64,000 bases of DNA from Asterella californica (GCA_036924285.1 JAYKYS010000018.1:5022001-5086000); one strand, 5' to 3'; positions 1 through 11,466 are shown, numbered from the stretch's first letter. The notes: generated by a model from the sequence alone, not told the origin. Translations and numbers: made by a program.

Positions 1-1239
1 ATGTCGCATGGAGAGTATGCATCTGCCACAGTTATGCCAGCAAAGAAAGATATGTATGGCAACTACACGGATAGGCATATGTGTGGAGACACGAAGTCCG
101 ATAAGTATGCAATGCCGACACCTGAGGAGATCTTTGATGCAGTGGGGCATGTGAAGGTCTTCAGTACTTTGGATCTTCGAGCAGGGTATCATCAGTTGCC
201 GGTGAGAGAGAAAGATAAACCCAAGACAGCATTCTGGGAGATTGACTCTCACGGCAATGATTGTTTGTATCAGTGGCGGTTCTTACCATTTGGGTTGAAG
301 AACGCCCCTGCTGAATTCCAAAGAGTGATGGATAGGATCCTAGCAGGATTGGATTTTGTCAGATGTTATATTGACGACATCTTAGTCTATAGTGCTACAG
401 TGGAGGAGCACGAGAGACACTTACGAGATGTGTTTGAGCGGTTGAGAGCTCATGGGTTGAAGTTACACCCTGGGAACTGCAAGTTCTTCCAGGAGTTGGT
501 AGAGTATCTGGGTCAAACCATCTACCCAGGTGGGTTGGGTGTTCAACAGACGAAGATCGAGACCATTGCACGTATTCCACGCCCCACAAATGTGAGTCGA
601 GTTCGAGCATTTGTTGGTTTGACGAACTTTTACCGTCGATACGTGAAAGGATTTAGTGCAATTGCGAAGCCATTGACCAAGTTGATGAAGGTGGACCAGG
701 AGTGGCAATGGGGAGATGAGCAAGAGCGAGCTTTCCTAGAGCTCAAGGATAGGTTGACACATCTGCTCCCATCTTGAGGAGACCCGTTAGGAGACGTCCT
801 TTCCAACTGCACACTGATTGGAGTATGTTGGGACTTGGAGCAGTGTTGACTCAGCATGATGATGAGAAAAAGGAGTTTGTGGTGGCGTATGTCAGTCGCT
901 CCAACAATTCGGCGGAGGCGAGGTACAGTTCGTACGAGGGGGAGTGTTTAGCTGCAGTGTGGGAACCCCTTTACTCTCATCACTGATCATCAGTCGCTCA
1001 AGTGGTTGATGGAGTCCGACAAGCTTACAGGGAAGCTTGCACGATGGGCTCTGATCTTACAGGAGTATGACTTCCAAGTAATGCATAGACCTGGAGTTGC
1101 AAACCTAGATGCCGATGGGTTGAGTCGCAACCCGTGCACGAGTCAGCAGGATCAGACTGGGGCTCGATGGCATGATGAGGTTGATGAGGAGATAGTGCCA
1201 AGGTGGCATGCATCTGCCTTCTTTGTGTGTTGGCCATGA
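1..1239 (+). pseudogene. G1 reverse transcriptase and RNase H domains (broken)
   Basis: The first 258 codons are a gypsy reverse transcriptase: FSTLDLRAGYHQLPV at residues 54-68, FLPFGLKNAPAEFQRVM around 94-110 and the catalytic YIDD box at 123-126, then the thumb/connection motif FVGLTNFYRRYV. A few residues after MCGD appear to be missing compared with related elements. After the stop at 775-777 the RNase H continues in another frame (774-986: HTDWSMLGLGAVLTQ, YSSYEGECLAAVW), then shifts again (1006-1239: DHQSLKWLM just upstream, HRPGVANLDADGLSR). Stops and shifts mean no intact enzyme. It would have copied the element RNA into DNA in cytoplasmic particles. Confidence 0.85.
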
Positions 1240-1523
1240 ACTCTAGTATGGAGGGCCAAGTCGTATCTTTCTCAAGTGAGAGAGTAGATGACAAGTCTCC
1301 AGATCTTGAGGGTAGAGATGGTGTTCCAAACCAGCGAGATATCCATGACGATGTGATCGTGATGGAGTATCTACGTACTGGCGTGATGGTAGACACAGTA
1401 AGTGCCAAGGAGCGAGATCGTGTCCTTCAACGAGCGAAGAGATTTCGACGAGAAGGACGACATGTACTTCGAGTGTGGGATGATGGGAGACTACGGATAG
1501 TGCCACATCCATCCTAGAGAGCA

Positions 1524-2780
1524 CAGTTAGTACGACATGCTCATGAGGAGTTGGGACATTTTAGAGTGAAGCGCACGCATAGCTTACTCCAAGGACAGTA
1601 TTGGTGACGTGGTATGCACGTTGATGTGCAAAAGTTTGTTGCACGATGTGTGGTTTGTGATCGAGTACGAGCATCGTTTAATGCTCCTACTCCACAGTTA
1701 CACCCCTTACCGATTATGGGGTTGGGTTACCGTTGGAGTTTGGATTTTATGGGACCCTTACCGTTAACTGTACGTCATCATCGATATGTGTTGGTGATGG
1801 TGGAGCACTTTTCCAAGTGGATTGAGTTGGTGGCATTACCAGACAAGGCGAGTGAAGGGACAGCGTATGCATTCTTAGATCGAGTGTTGAGTCGTTTTGG
1901 AGCACCAGCTGAAGTGCTGACAGACCAAGGTACATAGTTCCTTGGTGAGTTTCAGATCTTGTGTGATCAAGCGCTGATTGATCATCGAACTACATCTCGA
2001 GATCATCCTGAAGCGGATGGTTTGGCGGAGAGGGTAGTTCAGACGGTGAAGAGAGGATTGCGTAAGTATGGCTTGCAGAAGGGCCACTTGGGAGACTGGG
2101 ATGTGCAGTTACCATGGTTGGCTATGGGTTACCGTTTTAGCCGACAAGCGTCTTTGGCTTCCTTCTCACCGTATTTTCTATTATACGGTCGAGATCCAGA
2201 TCTACCTTCGGCCATTCGTCGTGATTCTGCTGAGGCGCTGAACCTTGATGACTCGGATATGTGGGTGAGAGCATGTTCTCAACGAACAGAGACATTTCGG
2301 AGAGTTATGCCTATGGCTTTTGAGAATCTAGCGATTGCTCAGCATAGAGACACGTTGAGATATGTAACTATCCGAGGAGGAGGTTATCGACCATCGATTC
2401 ACAGGTTTCATCCTGGCGATTATATCTATCTGCAGCAGACTGCACCGACGACGTTGGATGTGACCGCGAGACGCACTATTTTACGAGTGCGTGAGGTGTT
2501 ACCTTCTGGAGTACTCATGTTAGAGGACCGTGATGGTGTTGTTTGGAAGGACCATGTGCGTAATTGCGCGCCATGTCATCTTCCCAACATCTATGGTACC
2601 GTTGACCCAAGCTTGGCAGTTGTACGAGCAGGCTTGAGGTGTATGTTGTGTGGGTCTGCTGGTGGAGCAGCCCGTATGTTGGTGTGTGATGGTTGTTCGA
2701 GAGGTTGGCACATGTCATGTTTGACTCCACCTCTCACTGTCATTCCTATTGGACGGTGGGTTTGTCCTCGATGTATATAG
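1524..2780 (+). pseudogene. G1 integrase fused to a PHD finger (stops at about 1605 and 1935)
   Basis: The zinc-binding N-terminus (HAHEELGH then CVVC) precedes a DDE catalytic core: first Asp in DFMGPLPL, second in TDQGT, Glu in PEADGLAE. Two stops split it: TGA near 1605 and TAG near 1935 directly after TDQGT. The last open segment (1959-2780, 273 codons) carries the integrase C-terminal domain and ends in a PHD-type C4HC3 zinc finger at residues 228-272 (Cys 228, 231, 243, 246, His 251, Cys 254, 269, 272), genomic 2640-2777. PHD fingers generally bind histone H3 tails. Here it sits where chromoviruses carry a chromodomain, so a role in choosing insertion sites in chromatin is a reasonable inference. 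The finger is complete and immediately followed by the stop codon. Confidence 0.85.
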
Positions 2781-2950
2781 CAGGGATAGCCGATTAGATC
2801 TTTGCGTGGTATGGATTGCAGACAGGCGACTAACGATGGGACAATGTAGCACCTGGCCTCCTGATCCTTGCACCCATGAAGGTGTATATCACGTAGTTGA
2901 GATATGGAGCTATCTGGAGTTAGAGGGACCTAACCGCCAGTTAGGGGGCG

Positions 2951-3444
2951 ATTGTGGTACACTTGTGTATGTGTATGACATCGTCCATGTGTTATGTGTA
3001 TATGTGGTGTTCCTTTGACAGCGATGTATGTTGTGTAGCGATGTGTACGCGCACGATAGCTGTCAAGTCAGTTTGGTAACTCAGTTAGGTTGATCGAGTG
3101 CGAAGTGGCGGACCAACCGGTAAGACCGTTAGGGCAAGTTGGTGAGAGTGCCCACAAGGGGTATACTTCGCAGGTAGGGGCTTGGAGACCTCAGTTCTTC
3201 AAGTTGAGCCTTCAAGCTCCTGGCTATGGTGAGTAGTCTTGAGAGTGAGATCTGGATTCTCTGCGAGCACAGAGTGGATTTGGCTCGACTGTAGTGATTG
3301 TCTAGTGCCTGTTGGCAGGTGGAGTGAGTACTTACCTTGTTATCATTGTGGTACACTTGTGTATGTGTATGACATCGTCCATGTGTTATGTGTATGTGTG
3401 GTGTTCCTTTGACAGCGATGTATGTTGTGTAGCGATGTGTACGC
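2951..3444 (+). repeat. 100-bp near-identical direct repeats (2951-3050 and 3345-3444)
   Basis: The block starting ATTGTGGTACACTTGTG recurs exactly 394 bases downstream and ends ATGTGTACGC in both copies. I see one mismatch in 100 bases. The sequence between them (3051-3344) is unique in the window. They lie just after the G1 coding end, so they may be parts of its 3' terminal region or a recent local duplication. They are too short to be a full LTR pair. Confidence 0.8.
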
Positions 3445-3848
3445 ATATGACAAGGGGGTTTTTCGATGTCAAATAGTGAGCTCTCGGGAAAGAGTTTACA
3501 ATCATTTTCATATTATCAGTTTTTAGGGTTAGACCTTGAAATCTTCCATGCTTATAGCTTGCAAGATAAGCTACCTAGGCACCCAAATCATGCTTGAATC
3601 GGTCGAGTAGAACTAGAGTTATGACATTCGAAGCGAAGGGGGGTCAAATCTGTTATATCGCATGCTGAAGTGAAAGAGTGAAAGAATTTCAGAATTCTTG
3701 AGAGGGTTATGTTCGATCTCTGAGGCTCAGAGTAGACAAGTTAGCTTCTACTTAGTAATGTGAGAGATTGCTAAGCGAGAAGATCGTCGAGTGATCAAAA
3801 GTGTCAAACAAGCTATATGATGAGAGAGATGTATGACGAATCATCATC

Positions 3849-4313
3849 ATGGAAGGACAGCAAGAGTGGAAATTGAGGTTGAGCAAGATTCCTCAAGGTT
3901 ACGCGGTGATAGTTACCGCTGATCTGGCGAAAGGAGAATTTCGACTAGAATTTGAGGAAGAAGTAGAGAGTAGTCGTAAGAATCTGGAGAAGAACTCGAG
4001 CTGCTTTTTGTGTGGAGAAGAAGGACATAAAGTAAGCAAGTGTCCTACGAAGAATAGACTTTTACGTGAGCGAAGAGGGTTGGTCGACTTAAGCTTGCAC
4101 ATAGGTCCTTCTTCCCCTAGACAAGACGTCATTGACCCTACAACCTTTTATCCGAGATGTGGAGTGGATGGGATTCCAGTTGAGCATAAGTGCAGCGCAG
4201 TGGTTGCTTTGCTCGAAATTGTAGCCGAAGGTCTCGAGAGAAGGTTGAGTGTAGAAACGGAACAAGTGAAGACTTCTAGCGAGGATGGAGATAGTCTGTC
4301 ACACGTTAGATAA
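3849..4313 (+). CDS. G2 small ORF with CCHC zinc knuckle, upstream of gag
   Basis: A 154-codon open frame with one retroviral-type zinc knuckle, CFLCGEEGHKVSKC (C-x2-C-x4-H-x4-C), near residues 53-66. It is preceded by a charged stretch (LEFEEEVESSRKNLEK). It ends 135 bases before the gag frame, which has its own knuckle further on. Such knuckles bind single-stranded nucleic acid. I do not recognise this as a standard gag segment: plant gypsy elements normally have one knuckle at the end of gag. It could be a separate accessory ORF, an N-terminal extension cut off by mutation, or the remains of another element's gag. The frame is open with an ATG start, but expression is unknown. Confidence 0.6.
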   Translation: MEGQQEWKLRLSKIPQGYAVIVTADLAKGEFRLEFEEEVESSRKNLEKNSSCFLCGEEGHKVSKCPTKNRLLRERRGLVDLSLHIGPSSPRQDVIDPTTFYPRCGVDGIPVEHKCSAVVALLEIVAEGLERRLSVETEQVKTSSEDGDSLSHVR

Positions 4314-4448
4314 GATGACCATGAGGGTCAAGCTTATTCTAACCTTTGGAGAGGAGAGAGCTCAACGGGAAAATTGTGGATTGCGGTGAAGTATGATCTT
4401 CACATCCACAAGCAGTACCTTGAGTAAGAAGAAGAAAAGAAGGGAAGA

Positions 4449-5641
4449 ATGAGAAAACTTCCGGTGTTTAACGAAAAAGATGGAGAAGACGTGGAAGGAT
4501 TCGTAAGGAACTTCAAACGAGCATGCATTGGCAATGGAGATCGAAAGAAGAGCGAGTGGGTAGGGTTGATATCTGAATTTCTTGAGAGTTTTGCATTGAC
4601 ATGGTATGAGGATAGGAAGAAGAGAAGAGTAGTGAGGACTCCAGATGATACTTGGGAAGTATTGACGGAGGCCTTAATTGAAACTTTTCTTCTTGATGAA
4701 AGTTACGAGAAGTTAATGGTAGAGATAACTTACCTCAAACAAGGAGAGAAAGAGAAAGTAAGGACATACGCCGAGAGCATGGAGAAATTAGAACAGAAGT
4801 TTCGGGTGGTTTTACAAAAGAGTGGAGATGTAGTAGAAGAACCAACGATGGTGGACATTGGAGCAATGCTCACAAAGAATTTTATTGGGGGATTGAGGCC
4901 GGAGATTCGAACACAAGTGCGGTATGAGAGACCAACTTCGAAGGCTGATGCAGTGAAGATCGCAACCAGGATGGAAGAGAGTCTGGATGGAGACGACTTG
5001 CAACCAATGATTGTTGGGGCAGCATGTGGAGATGTGCAAGAGCCGAACATGCCAACTCTGATGTCTGCGAGTGTTCCGACTGTTCGATTTCAAAATCCGA
5101 CTCCGATAGCTCCTACTAGTGCGGTTACAGTCACTGTACCATCTAGATTGTTACTCTCGACTTTCGTGATGAGTTGAAAAGTTTGATAGAGTCTCTGGCA
5201 GATTTGAAGATCAATATGGTGAATTTGTTGCAACACCGGAGTCCAAATGTTGGAGGGGGTTCACGAGGTTATGGAAACTATCAGTCCAGAGGTGGACCAC
5301 CGCAAGGATCACCCAGTAACTACACGAGTCAAGGATGTTTTACGTGTGGAGGATCACACTTCCAACGTAATTGTCCAAGTCGTAATAGTGGAACGACGGA
5401 TGGAGCTTCAACTTCACAAAGCAAGGACAAGGATGTAGCATGCATTGACATCTTGGAGACAAGAGATGTACGAGAAGGTTTTCAATCTGTAGAGCTGTTG
5501 GCTCAAGAGAGGAAGAGGATGAGGACGCATTTCGATGAGAGAGAACCAGTCGTGATGGAAGATTCTCCATGTCAAAATACTCGGAGTAGCAAATCTTCTT
5601 CAAAAATCAAAGAACGGCGGAAGAAATTTGAGAAATACTGA
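4449..5641 (+). pseudogene. G2 gag capsid and zinc knuckle (one frameshift)
   Basis: 4449-5177 encodes a retrotransposon gag capsid region (residues 1-242): SWVGL-like helix region, FLESFALTWYEDRKK, YLKQGEKEKVRTYAE, then TSKADAVKIATRMEES. The frame is broken at about 5170 and continues in another frame to 5641 with the knuckle CFTCGGSHFQRNC (C-x2-C-x3-H-x4-C) after a Gly/Arg/Ser-rich linker. The coding overlap at the break and the continuous gag layout suggest one ancestral gene. The product would package element RNA in virus-like particles. Confidence 0.8.
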
Positions 5642-5806
5642 TTTCACAATTTCGATGGAGCAATCAAAATACAATGTGGTGAAAGACGTGGATAAGCAAC
5701 TGTGGGATAGTTGATTGCTCTGAATCCTTCGGTGAGGAAAGAACTTCGTAGCGGTCTAAGCTCCCGACGAGGTTGAAAGAAGAAGGTAAATCCTTCTACT
5801 GTCGGT

Positions 5807-6088
5807 GTGAGTGCTTTAGATGCTAGTGAAGGAGAGCTGTGCAACAAGGCATCAAAAGTAGAGGCTCGTATCAATGGGAGAGATGTCTCAGATGTTTTTG
5901 TCGATGGAGGATCGGTAGTAAACGCCATCTCAGAACGACTCATGAGGAAGTTGGATCTAGTACCAACTCGTCTTTCTAGTATCACGGTGGGCATGGCTAA
6001 CAGACAGCGAGTTAGATCATTGGGAGTGTTGGAGAGAGTTTGTGTGTCAGTAATGGGAGTGCAAGTAAACATGACATTCAAATCTTGA
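5807..6088 (+). pseudogene. G2 aspartic protease domain (degenerate active site)
   Basis: The 93-codon frame contains VEARINGRDVSDVFVDGGS followed by VVNAIS and a flap-like region. This is the position and shape of a retropepsin, whose active site is normally D-T/S-G-A/S. Here the box reads DGGS, so the Thr/Ser after the catalytic Asp is replaced by Gly. It lies between gag and reverse transcriptase, as expected. It ends at a stop, and the link to the downstream reverse transcriptase (6090-6500) is broken by several stops. Confidence 0.65.
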
Positions 6089-6502
6089 AAGAGTCAAGTT
6101 ATGAAATGTTACTCGGAAGACCTTGGCTTCGAGCAGTACATGCAACAGATAACTGACACAAAGGTTATTTACGCATCGGACCGAATCACCACCGGATCAA
6201 AGTTCCATTGCTCGGAGATCAAGCTGGGGACGTCGAAATCGGATCGACCCACATCGGACTACTAAGAGTCAGAAGTTGTCGATACTACTTCTGATGTAGG
6301 TACCAATTCTTCAAATTCAGAATCTGAAAATACATCGTCAGAGGAGGAGAGAGAAGAACGAAACGTGGGTGTGAATGTAGTGGAACTTTTCCCTTCTCCG
6401 GAAGTGCAAAGAGATCGAGACAAAGAACCGTTGACTCCCGAGGAGGTGGAGAGAAGAATTGCCACCTTACGTTATGTATCGTGTTACTAAAGAGGAGAAG
6501 AG

Positions 6503-8158
6503 TTGTTTCGAAGAGATCTTTCACAAATACATTCATGTATTTGCATTAGTTACAAGGATACGAGGGAGGTCACACTGGAGCAACACCGTATCGAGTTAGA
6601 GAAGGAAGTCAAACCGGTGCGACAGAAGCAACGAAGAGTGAGTCCTCCAATTGCGGATCTGGTGATAGAAGAGATCGAGAAGCTGCACACTGCTGGGTTC
6701 ATTTACGAGGTGGAGCATTCTGAATGGGTATCACCCATTGTGATCGTAAAGAATAAAAATGGCAAATTGAGGGTGTGTGTTGATTACATGAAGCTCAATG
6801 CGGTCACAAAGAAGGATTATTATCCTCTACCTTTCATCGACGAGATCTTGGAAGAAGTGGCGGGAAACGAATGGTACAGCTTTGGAGATGTTATAGCAGA
6901 TATAACCAGATCAAAATTGCACCAGAACATCAACACCTGACCACTTTCACTACCCTGTAGGGTACGTTTGTATTTCGAGTCATGCCATTTGGTCTGTGTA
7001 ATGCTCCTGTGACTTTTCAAAGGTTTATGAACAAAGTGTTCGAACCTTTCTTAGGAAAGTTTGTGAGAGATTTTATAGATGACTTTCGTGTTTACGGGAG
7101 TAAGGAGAAGCATTTTGAGCACCTTGTGAATGTCTTAGAATGTTTAGATGTAACAAATGCCTCTCTCAATCCGGAAAAATGTTTTTTGGGTGTGAGGAAG
7201 GGTTACTCTTGGGTCATATCATATCCAAGGACGGCATTGCCGTTGATCTAGAGAAGGTGCAGAAGATCTTAGAGTTCCCTTTTCGTAGTACTCTCACTAA
7301 GCTACGACAGTTTTTAGGTATGATAATGTATTATCGAAGGTTTATACTCTCGTTCTCACATAAAGCATATGTTTTGACTATATATCTGAAGAAGGGAGTA
7401 GATTACGTGTTGATTTTAGGAGATGAAGAAGCTCTAGCCGCCTTTGAGGAACTGAAGAAAGCTCTTACTTCAGCTCCAATCTTGGTTAAGCCCGATTGGA
7501 ATAAACAGTTTAGTCTATATATGGATGCTTCAAATATAACAGTAGGATGTACTCTAAGTCAGTATGATGTTGAAGGTAGAGATCATCCTATTGCATATGC
7601 TAGTCGGTAAATGATCAAGGCAGAGAGAAATTATTCTGTGAAAGTGAGAGAAGGATTAGCAGTGATATATGCTCTGAGAAAATTTCGACATTATCTCATA
7701 GGGGGCAAGTTCACTATCGTTAAAAATCATAAGGCATTGAAGTACATCTTCAATAAACCGATGGTCGAAGGACGATTACAAGGTGGAAACTCTTATTGTC
7801 AGAGTACGACTATGAGATCTGCGATCGATCCGGAAAGAAACACGCGAATGCAAATTTGCTATCTAGAGCTTATGATGACGATGGAGAGGAGCCGGTGGAT
7901 GACACCTTTCCGGATGAAAATTTGATGGTCTTGATGAGTAACCCTATTATCCCAATAGAATATCAAGAAATTTGGGATTTTGTTACAGAAGGTGTCTATC
8001 CAGATGGGATGCGGACCAGAGAGAAGAAGGCTTTGGTGAAACGAAGTCAACCTTACACGGTGGTGGAAGGTGTGTTATTTCGTGAAGGAGTTGATGGGGT
8101 CCTAAGAAGAGCTACGAGCAAGGAGGAGTCTCTACGACTCATGGAGGACATTTCGTAG
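6503..8158 (+). pseudogene. G2 reverse transcriptase and RNase H (multiple breaks)
   Basis: Segments in shifting frames give a full gypsy reverse transcriptase. 6503-6940 has SPPIADLVIEEIEKLHTAGF, WVSPIVIVKNKNGKLRVCVD and YYPLPFIDEI. 6982-7251 has MPFGLCNAPVTFQRFMNKVF and the catalytic region DFIDDFRVY, where the usual YxDD tyrosine is Phe. 7140-7610 has LRQFLGMIMYYRRF and then RNase H (LYMDASNITVGCTLSQ, HPIAYASR). RNase H continues at 7611-8158 (KVREGLAVIYALRKFRHYL, EYDYEICDRSGKKHANANLLSR). Frame breaks at about 6950, 7200, 7610 and 7790 exclude an active product. Confidence 0.85.
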
Positions 8159-9168
8159 ACAAGTTGATGGTCCACAAGATACTTGATGCAAGATATCATT
8201 GGAGGGGGATGTTTAGAGATTGTTTGACGTATTGTAAAACTTGTGATGTTTGTCAAGCTTTCGCTATCAAATCTAGTGTGTCTACTCCTCTTAGATCTAT
8301 TTCGGTTCTTGGACCTTCCGAGAAATGAGGAATAGATTTTGTTGGACCTTTGAATCGGACCTCTCGCAACAATAAGTATATTGTTGTAGCCACAGATTAT
8401 CTTACCAAGTGGATAGAAGCCAGACCTCTTGTAACTATTGGGGAAGTTGAGGTGGGTAGATTTCTATACGAACGGATCATTACTAGGTTTGGATGTCCCT
8501 TGGAGTTAGTTTCTGATAGGGGTCGAGAATTTGTGAGTGGTATGACTATTGTTATGTGCATGCACTTCTCCATTTCTCAGAGGGTTACTACTTCATATAA
8601 ACCTAGTTCAAACGGTTTGGTAGAAAGGACAAACTTTACCTTGTGTCAAATGTTAGCAAAGGATGCTGACATGGAAGGGGCCAAACACAACTGGGACAAA
8701 CGTCTTCATGCGGTGCTATGGGAGTATCGTACAACAGTGAAGACATCTAGCGGATATTCACCTTTCAAGATGGTGTATGGGTTGGAATCCAGATTACCAA
8801 TCTAGTTCGACCTAACCACCTTTCAGACCTTGCAAGCTGGATTGAAGAGAAAGGGTGGTCCAATAGCTGAAAAAGAGAGGAGAGAAACCTTGTTGGACTT
8901 GGAAGAGAATAGAGACGATGCAGCTCAACGAATTGAGATGGCTCAGCTACAACAGAAGAAGAGCTATGACAAGCGCTTGACGAAGAACAAAACGAAGTTA
9001 CAGCCATTTCAAAAGGGTGAGTGGGTGATGTTATGGGATGCTATTAAGCACAAGCGAGTTCAAAAAAAGTTCTTACGTCGATATTTTGAGCCTTTCATCA
9101 TCTCCAAAGTGTGGATTAATGCACCTATGATCTTCAAGAAAAGAGTGGTACGTTCTTCGACCGAGTGA
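8159..9168 (+). pseudogene. G2 integrase (broken)
   Basis: The zinc-binding cysteines appear at 8225-8265 (YCKTCDVCQ). The catalytic core at 8320-8805 contains GIDFVGPL (after a TGA), DYLTKWIEARPL, SDRGREF (second Asp) and PSSNGLVERTN (Glu), and ends with YSPFKMVYGLESRLPI. After a stop, 8830-9168 carries the C-terminal part (QKKSYDKRL, FQKGEWVMLWDA), a typical post-integrase beta-domain. No chromodomain or PHD finger is visible at its end, unlike G1 and the element at 36.5 kb. Confidence 0.8.
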
Positions 9169-9246
9169 ACCACGACAAGCTGAATAAGTTTCATCAACGT
9201 GATACTTCACTCCAAGGACGGAGTGAAAATTAAGTCTGGGGGTAAA

Positions 9247-10050
9247 TGTCACACCACAAGTATCTCATTATTTGTGTGTAAGCTTATATAAATTTCATTA
9301 GCTATGACTATCTTATAGGTTACTCTAGTTCGAAGATCTAAATCTAGAGTGATCAAAACTAGTCATAACTAGCTGAGATAGTTATAACTAAGTTGGGGAA
9401 ACTATTAGAGGTTTCACTACGACACTATGTGACAAGTGCGGAGCTCTAAATATGCTTCTCAAAAGTATGTAACTTTGTTGACCATCGCCGATTGGATGCA
9501 TGATGAAAAGTCATGCACAAAGATCTAAAGATGCTCCTCAATAGACATATTAGTTTGTTGTCGTCTTCCGATTGGATAGTTTGGAAAGTTAACACTTTAC
9601 AAAAGCTAAAGTAGGAGAATCTCTTACCTTAGTAAAGTAGAACAAGTAATGTGTGGGCTATTCTTAAATTTTAGTAGCCTTTAGAAGTTTAACTATTTTG
9701 GATTGCGCACTTACCATGTGGTAACATAACTTAGTAAAAGTTACAATGGTAAGAAGTTGTAGAGTATATAAGGAGGAGTTGAGAGAGTAGAAGGGACTCT
9801 CATTTTCTATCTGTAAGTAAAGTGAGCATTGGAGACCTTGGGAGTCCTTGAGTATTTTGCGATGCAATGTTGAGAGCGGGATCAGAACTTGTTTGCAGGA
9901 ACGCTATTAGAGGGACCGATGTGACCATACGTGTCAGAGAGTTGAGTGAAGTGAGCATGGATGTACTTAAATCTTTGTAATTAGGGTGCACTAGTAATCC
10001 TAGTCATCTGAGGTACCCTGGGTGAGAGACAGACCGGTTTACAGTACATC
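9247..10050 (+). repeat. G2 3' LTR (left edge clear, right edge approximate)
   Basis: The LTR begins TGTCACACC directly after the polypurine tract at 9228-9246 and is AT-rich without ORFs. A TATA-like box (GAGTATATAAGG) lies near 9763, with a polyA-like AT region before it, consistent with an LTR promoter. I cannot find the partner LTR, so the right edge near 10050 is a guess based on the last TACATCA and the start of G3-like sequence soon after. Confidence 0.6.
9762..9773 (+). promoter_or_regulatory. TATA-like box within the G2 LTR
   Basis: GTATATAAGG occurs about 515 bases into the LTR, followed by a purine-rich leader. This is the usual place for an LTR RNA polymerase II promoter. It was identified by sequence only. 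Confidence 0.45.
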
Positions 10051-10314
10051 ATCGAAAGGAGTGTGGAGACTTTGATAACATCCTATGACAAGGAGTGGTT
10101 TATTGGAAAGAGGAGAAAATTACCTTGAAAGACACGGGGTGAGATTCTCAAAACTAACTTTGGAAAAGAAGGAATGAGACAAGTCTTGAAAGATTATTTT
10201 TCATATCATGTTGCTACATCTGTAAAGACTACTACTTATGCGGTTGATGTAGTGAAAGATAGAAATAGTACTTTTGAGAAGAATGCAGAGGTGAGCGAAA
10301 TATGAAGTCCTGTC

Positions 10315-11466
10315 GTGATCATAATGGAGAAAGAGAAAACGACGAGGGATGAGTTACTCAAGATGACCACGGCAATAAGAGGAACTACTAGATGGAGTGA
10401 TCCAGTAGATACAATGTCTATACATGCTTACTTGACCAAGAGTCAACATGAGGCTCTCATCGAGGAGAAGCGTATGAGAGATGATATTGGTCCTAGTGAG
10501 GAGAGAAGTACTCCTAAGTGACAGTTACGAGGAGAGAAATCTCGACAAGATACTACGCCGGTGCGAGAAGAGACTATGGAAGAAGTCTCATCATCTACCT
10601 CATAGAGATCATAAAGAGGTAAGAAAGATAAGCCTTCTACCTACAAGTTGCAATTATATATTTAAGCAGCCACATATTTGAAAGAGAGTGTTAGAAGGGA
10701 TTTGAAAGAGAGTGTTGAGTGCAAAGATTGAATTTACTCGACGAAAGATCCTTGGAATAGCGAAAGAGTTTCATTATGTCATTATTGACACCATCAAGCA
10801 AAATAGACAATTGACAGGAGAGATTGCTATAACTAGTGCTATAAACACGAGAATAACGGAGGAAGAGAAGCTAGAGTTAATTGAATATTGCACCAACCAT
10901 AAAGTTCGATTTGTTGTAGATGAAGATGATAAAGATCATAGGGTTCCCATTCACTGCACAATTGGAGATTTGGCAGACCAGATGGTTGCTCTCATTGATC
11001 ATGGATATGAGATTAACATTTGTCTAATGATGTCTACAAGCGACGGAAGTGATCCATTGATATAGAGTATGGTTGGATGATCCGAACATTGAATAACACG
11101 CGAGGAGAACTCTATGGTGCTTGTCCTAATGTAATGGTGAAGATTGGGGATGTAGTAACAAAACATAACTTTTTTGTTCGAGACTTTACTTCGTATCTGA
11201 TGATTTTTTGATAGTCATATATTATGGCTGTAAATATGGAGACCAAGGTGTTGGATGATGGATTAGCTTATGCTCAGATTAGAAGTCAAGACGGTAAGAG
11301 TGCAGTGCAGTTTTTGACTATACCTCCTAACTATGAGTGCAATCAAAAGTACTTGCGAAGTGGTTTTTTTCATAGAGTCACTGAAGAATTCAAGGATTTT
11401 TGCATAGAGCCACTACAGAGCGCGGGTATAGTGATACCGATTCACAAAAGAATGTACTCTCGTTAG
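10315..11466 (+). pseudogene. G3 gag/protease remnants
   Basis: Three short open segments (10315-10521, 10712-11065, 11224-11466) precede the reverse transcriptase. The middle one has a retropepsin-like pattern: a stretch before HCTIGDLADQMVALIDHGYE with Asp-His-Gly where the D-[ST]-G active site is expected. The last resembles the region between protease and reverse transcriptase. Similarity is weak and the assignment rests mainly on position. Confidence 0.45.

Larger units (their letters stand above)
1..3456 (+). mobile_element. G1: Ty3/gypsy retrotransposon with C-terminal PHD finger, truncated at window start
   Basis: A pol region in the order reverse transcriptase, RNase H, integrase, PHD finger runs left to right; that order with RNase H before integrase is typical of Ty3/gypsy (Metaviridae) elements. 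The 5' part (gag, protease, 5' LTR) lies outside the window. The reading frame is interrupted several times: a stop near 775, a shift near 985-1006, and stops near 1239, 1515, 1605 and 1935. It is therefore a decayed copy. The 3' limit is uncertain; I put it near 3456 because a 100-bp direct repeat ends at 3444 and different retroelement sequence follows. No LTR pair can be defined because the 5' side is missing. Confidence 0.85.
3457..10050 (+). mobile_element. G2: Ty3/gypsy retrotransposon, gag to 3' LTR, 5' LTR absent
   Basis: Order on the + strand: leader (3457-3848, no ORF), small zinc-knuckle ORF, gag, second zinc knuckle, protease, reverse transcriptase, RNase H, integrase, polypurine tract, LTR. 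The gypsy order is clear. No copy of the 3' LTR is visible upstream of gag, so the 5' end is lost or was replaced where it meets G1 near 3456. Many frameshifts and stops mark it as inactive. The polypurine tract (AAGTCTGGGGG) is of the type common in plant gypsy elements. The right edge is not fixed because the LTR end is unclear. Confidence 0.8.
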
